From assembly GCA_900556875.1 (NCBI GenBank), contig USQQ01000012.1:1-50341 (forward strand): DNA of 50,341 nt, given 5' to 3'. Positions 49,562 to 50,341 of this stretch are shown here, in pieces. The first letter of the stretch is position 1. Each line of letters starts with the position of its first letter. The translations under genes and the position numbers were made by a program. This DNA comes from an uncultured Collinsella sp. (GTDB taxonomy: Bacteria > Actinomycetota > Coriobacteriia > Coriobacteriales > Coriobacteriaceae). The notes beneath the pieces are model-generated. The model worked only from the letters and a program-made list of their open reading frames with translations, was not told where the DNA came from and did no database searches.

Positions 49562-49859
49562 ATCCTGCCTTTCAAAATGCTCAGATAATCAAAAGTATAG
49601 TGGTGCCATCGCGGCAGGCGATGCCCGTGCTCTAAGCGGGATAAAGTCTTCAGCAGCTTGGACTGGCTGCTTCATATGAGAACCGTTCAGCGGTCCGGGG
49701 AAACCGTTGGGCGATAAAATATTCTCGAAGGCTGATAATTATCTTGCATCGGGCAAACTCATCCCCTACTATCCCAATCAAGCGCGGTGTTCAGACCGAA
49801 CTGTGCCTCCCGGTGTGAACGCCGCGCTCCCGTTCCCTTTTACTTGTAAGGAGAAAAAC
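49562..49859. other. Intergenic region between the U32 and ridA genes
   Basis: This divergent region of about 300 nt should hold promoters for both genes. It contains small inverted repeats (GCAGC...GCTGC near 49653; CCGTTCAGCGG near 49683) and an AT-rich stretch around 49712-49745. I could not fix clear promoter hexamers or a riboswitch. Confidence 0.4.
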
Positions 49860-50237
49860 ATGAGCAAGACCGTCGTGTCTTCTGATAACGCACCCGCAGC
49901 CATCGGCCCGTATTCCCCCGGTATCCAGACTGGCAACATGGTGTTCCTGTCCGGCCAGCTGGGCATCGATCCCGCGACCGGCAAGCTGCCCGAGGGTGTC
50001 GAGGCCCAGGCCAAGCAGTCCCTCGCCAACGTCGAGGCTCTGCTGACCGCTGCCGGCGCCACGTTTGCCGATGTCGTCAAGACCACGGTCTACCTGGCCG
50101 ACATCGCCGACTTTGCCGCCGTGAACGAGATCTACGCCTCCAAGTTCGAGGCCCCGTTCCCCGCGCGCAGCGCTTTCCAGGTTGCCGCTCTTCCGGCTGG
50201 CGGTCTGGTCGAGATCGAGGTCGTCGCCGCTCTCTAA
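49860..50237 (+). CDS. ridA: RidA-family reactive intermediate deaminase
   Basis: RidA hydrolyses reactive enamines and imines made by PLP enzymes. The 125-residue protein carries GPYSPGIQTGNMVFLSGQLG, the conserved Arg of FPARSAFQVAALP and the terminal VEIEVVA. ATG 49860 follows TAAGGAG; upstream frame extension is unsupported. It is probably monocistronic. A GCGTCC...GGACGC palindrome follows at 50294-50313. Confidence 0.95.
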   Translation: MSKTVVSSDNAPAAIGPYSPGIQTGNMVFLSGQLGIDPATGKLPEGVEAQAKQSLANVEALLTAAGATFADVVKTTVYLADIADFAAVNEIYASKFEAPFPARSAFQVAALPAGGLVEIEVVAAL

Positions 50238-50341
50238 GGCGTTGGCCACAACTAAACATGACATGCAAAAAGACCCTGCAGCGCGTGTGAACTGCGTCCC
50301 AAATCTTGGACGCCCTAAATAGCGACTAGGCCGCGAGGGCC

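Noticed and set aside
48011..49588. 525-codon plus-strand frame opposite the U32 gene
   Set aside because: The minus-strand product has clear family motifs; this frame has none.

Overview
The window is GC-rich, bacterial and almost fully coding. It has many GTG/TTG starts and strong Shine-Dalgarno sites. Gene content and protein style (actinobacterial-type RpoB/RpoC, FabK instead of FabI, a fused AccD-AccA, AccB/FabZ in one run) suggest the class Coriobacteriia, most likely a gut Collinsella. That assignment rests on recognising protein families, not on a search.

Layout. (1) 1-8433: rpoB-rpoC with an extended -10 promoter in front and a strong terminator behind. RpoC carries a long C-terminal extension containing a helix-hairpin-helix unit that looks like an RNA polymerase alpha-CTD. 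(2) 8500-10360: a small cassette of an ECF sigma factor and a membrane anti-sigma-like protein. It has a matching ECF-type promoter and is bracketed by a 29-nt inverted repeat. (3) 10380-14200: a large palindromic element, then rpsL-rpsG-fusA-rpsJ (tuf is absent). (4) 14257-24384: birA, divergent from a complete type II fatty-acid and acetyl-CoA carboxylase operon (fabH-acpP-fabK-fabD-fabG-fabF-accB-fabZ-accC-accDA). (5) 24400-27611: an orphan PTS EIIC, a cation diffusion facilitator and a histidine phosphatase. (6) 27640-33926: a second copy of the palindromic element, then an S10-type operon that starts at rplC and stops at rplX. (7) 33927-35392: the end of that operon is followed by a broken IS3-type transposase and a decapitated MTA/SAH nucleosidase. 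(8) 35619-43196: a LevR-like regulator, a mannose-family PTS (IIB, IIC, IID, IIA), a DUF2961/GH172 protein and a ROK fructokinase-like protein. (9) 43197-50341: a degraded DegV fragment and repeat clusters, an oxidoreductase/DeoR pair, an RluA-type pseudouridine synthase, a U32 peptidase-family protein and RidA.

How the genes work together. Regions 1, 3 and 6 are core transcription and translation. Region 4 makes malonyl-CoA (AccB/AccC/AccDA, with BirA biotinylating AccB) and feeds the FabD/H/F/G/Z/K elongation cycle. Region 8 reads as one catabolic unit: sugar import with phosphorylation by the PTS, cleavage by GH172, and phosphorylation of the released sugar by a fructokinase, under a PRD-containing regulator.

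The most novel-looking items are: the paired 85-nt core element with compensatory base changes and locus-specific long arms (10382-10520 and 27642-27818); the alpha-CTD-like domain on RpoC; the PTS-GH172-fructokinase locus with a LevR relative that has lost the sigma-54 contact loop; structured leaders and a shared 19-nt box in front of ribosomal protein genes; and several families of short palindromic repeats.
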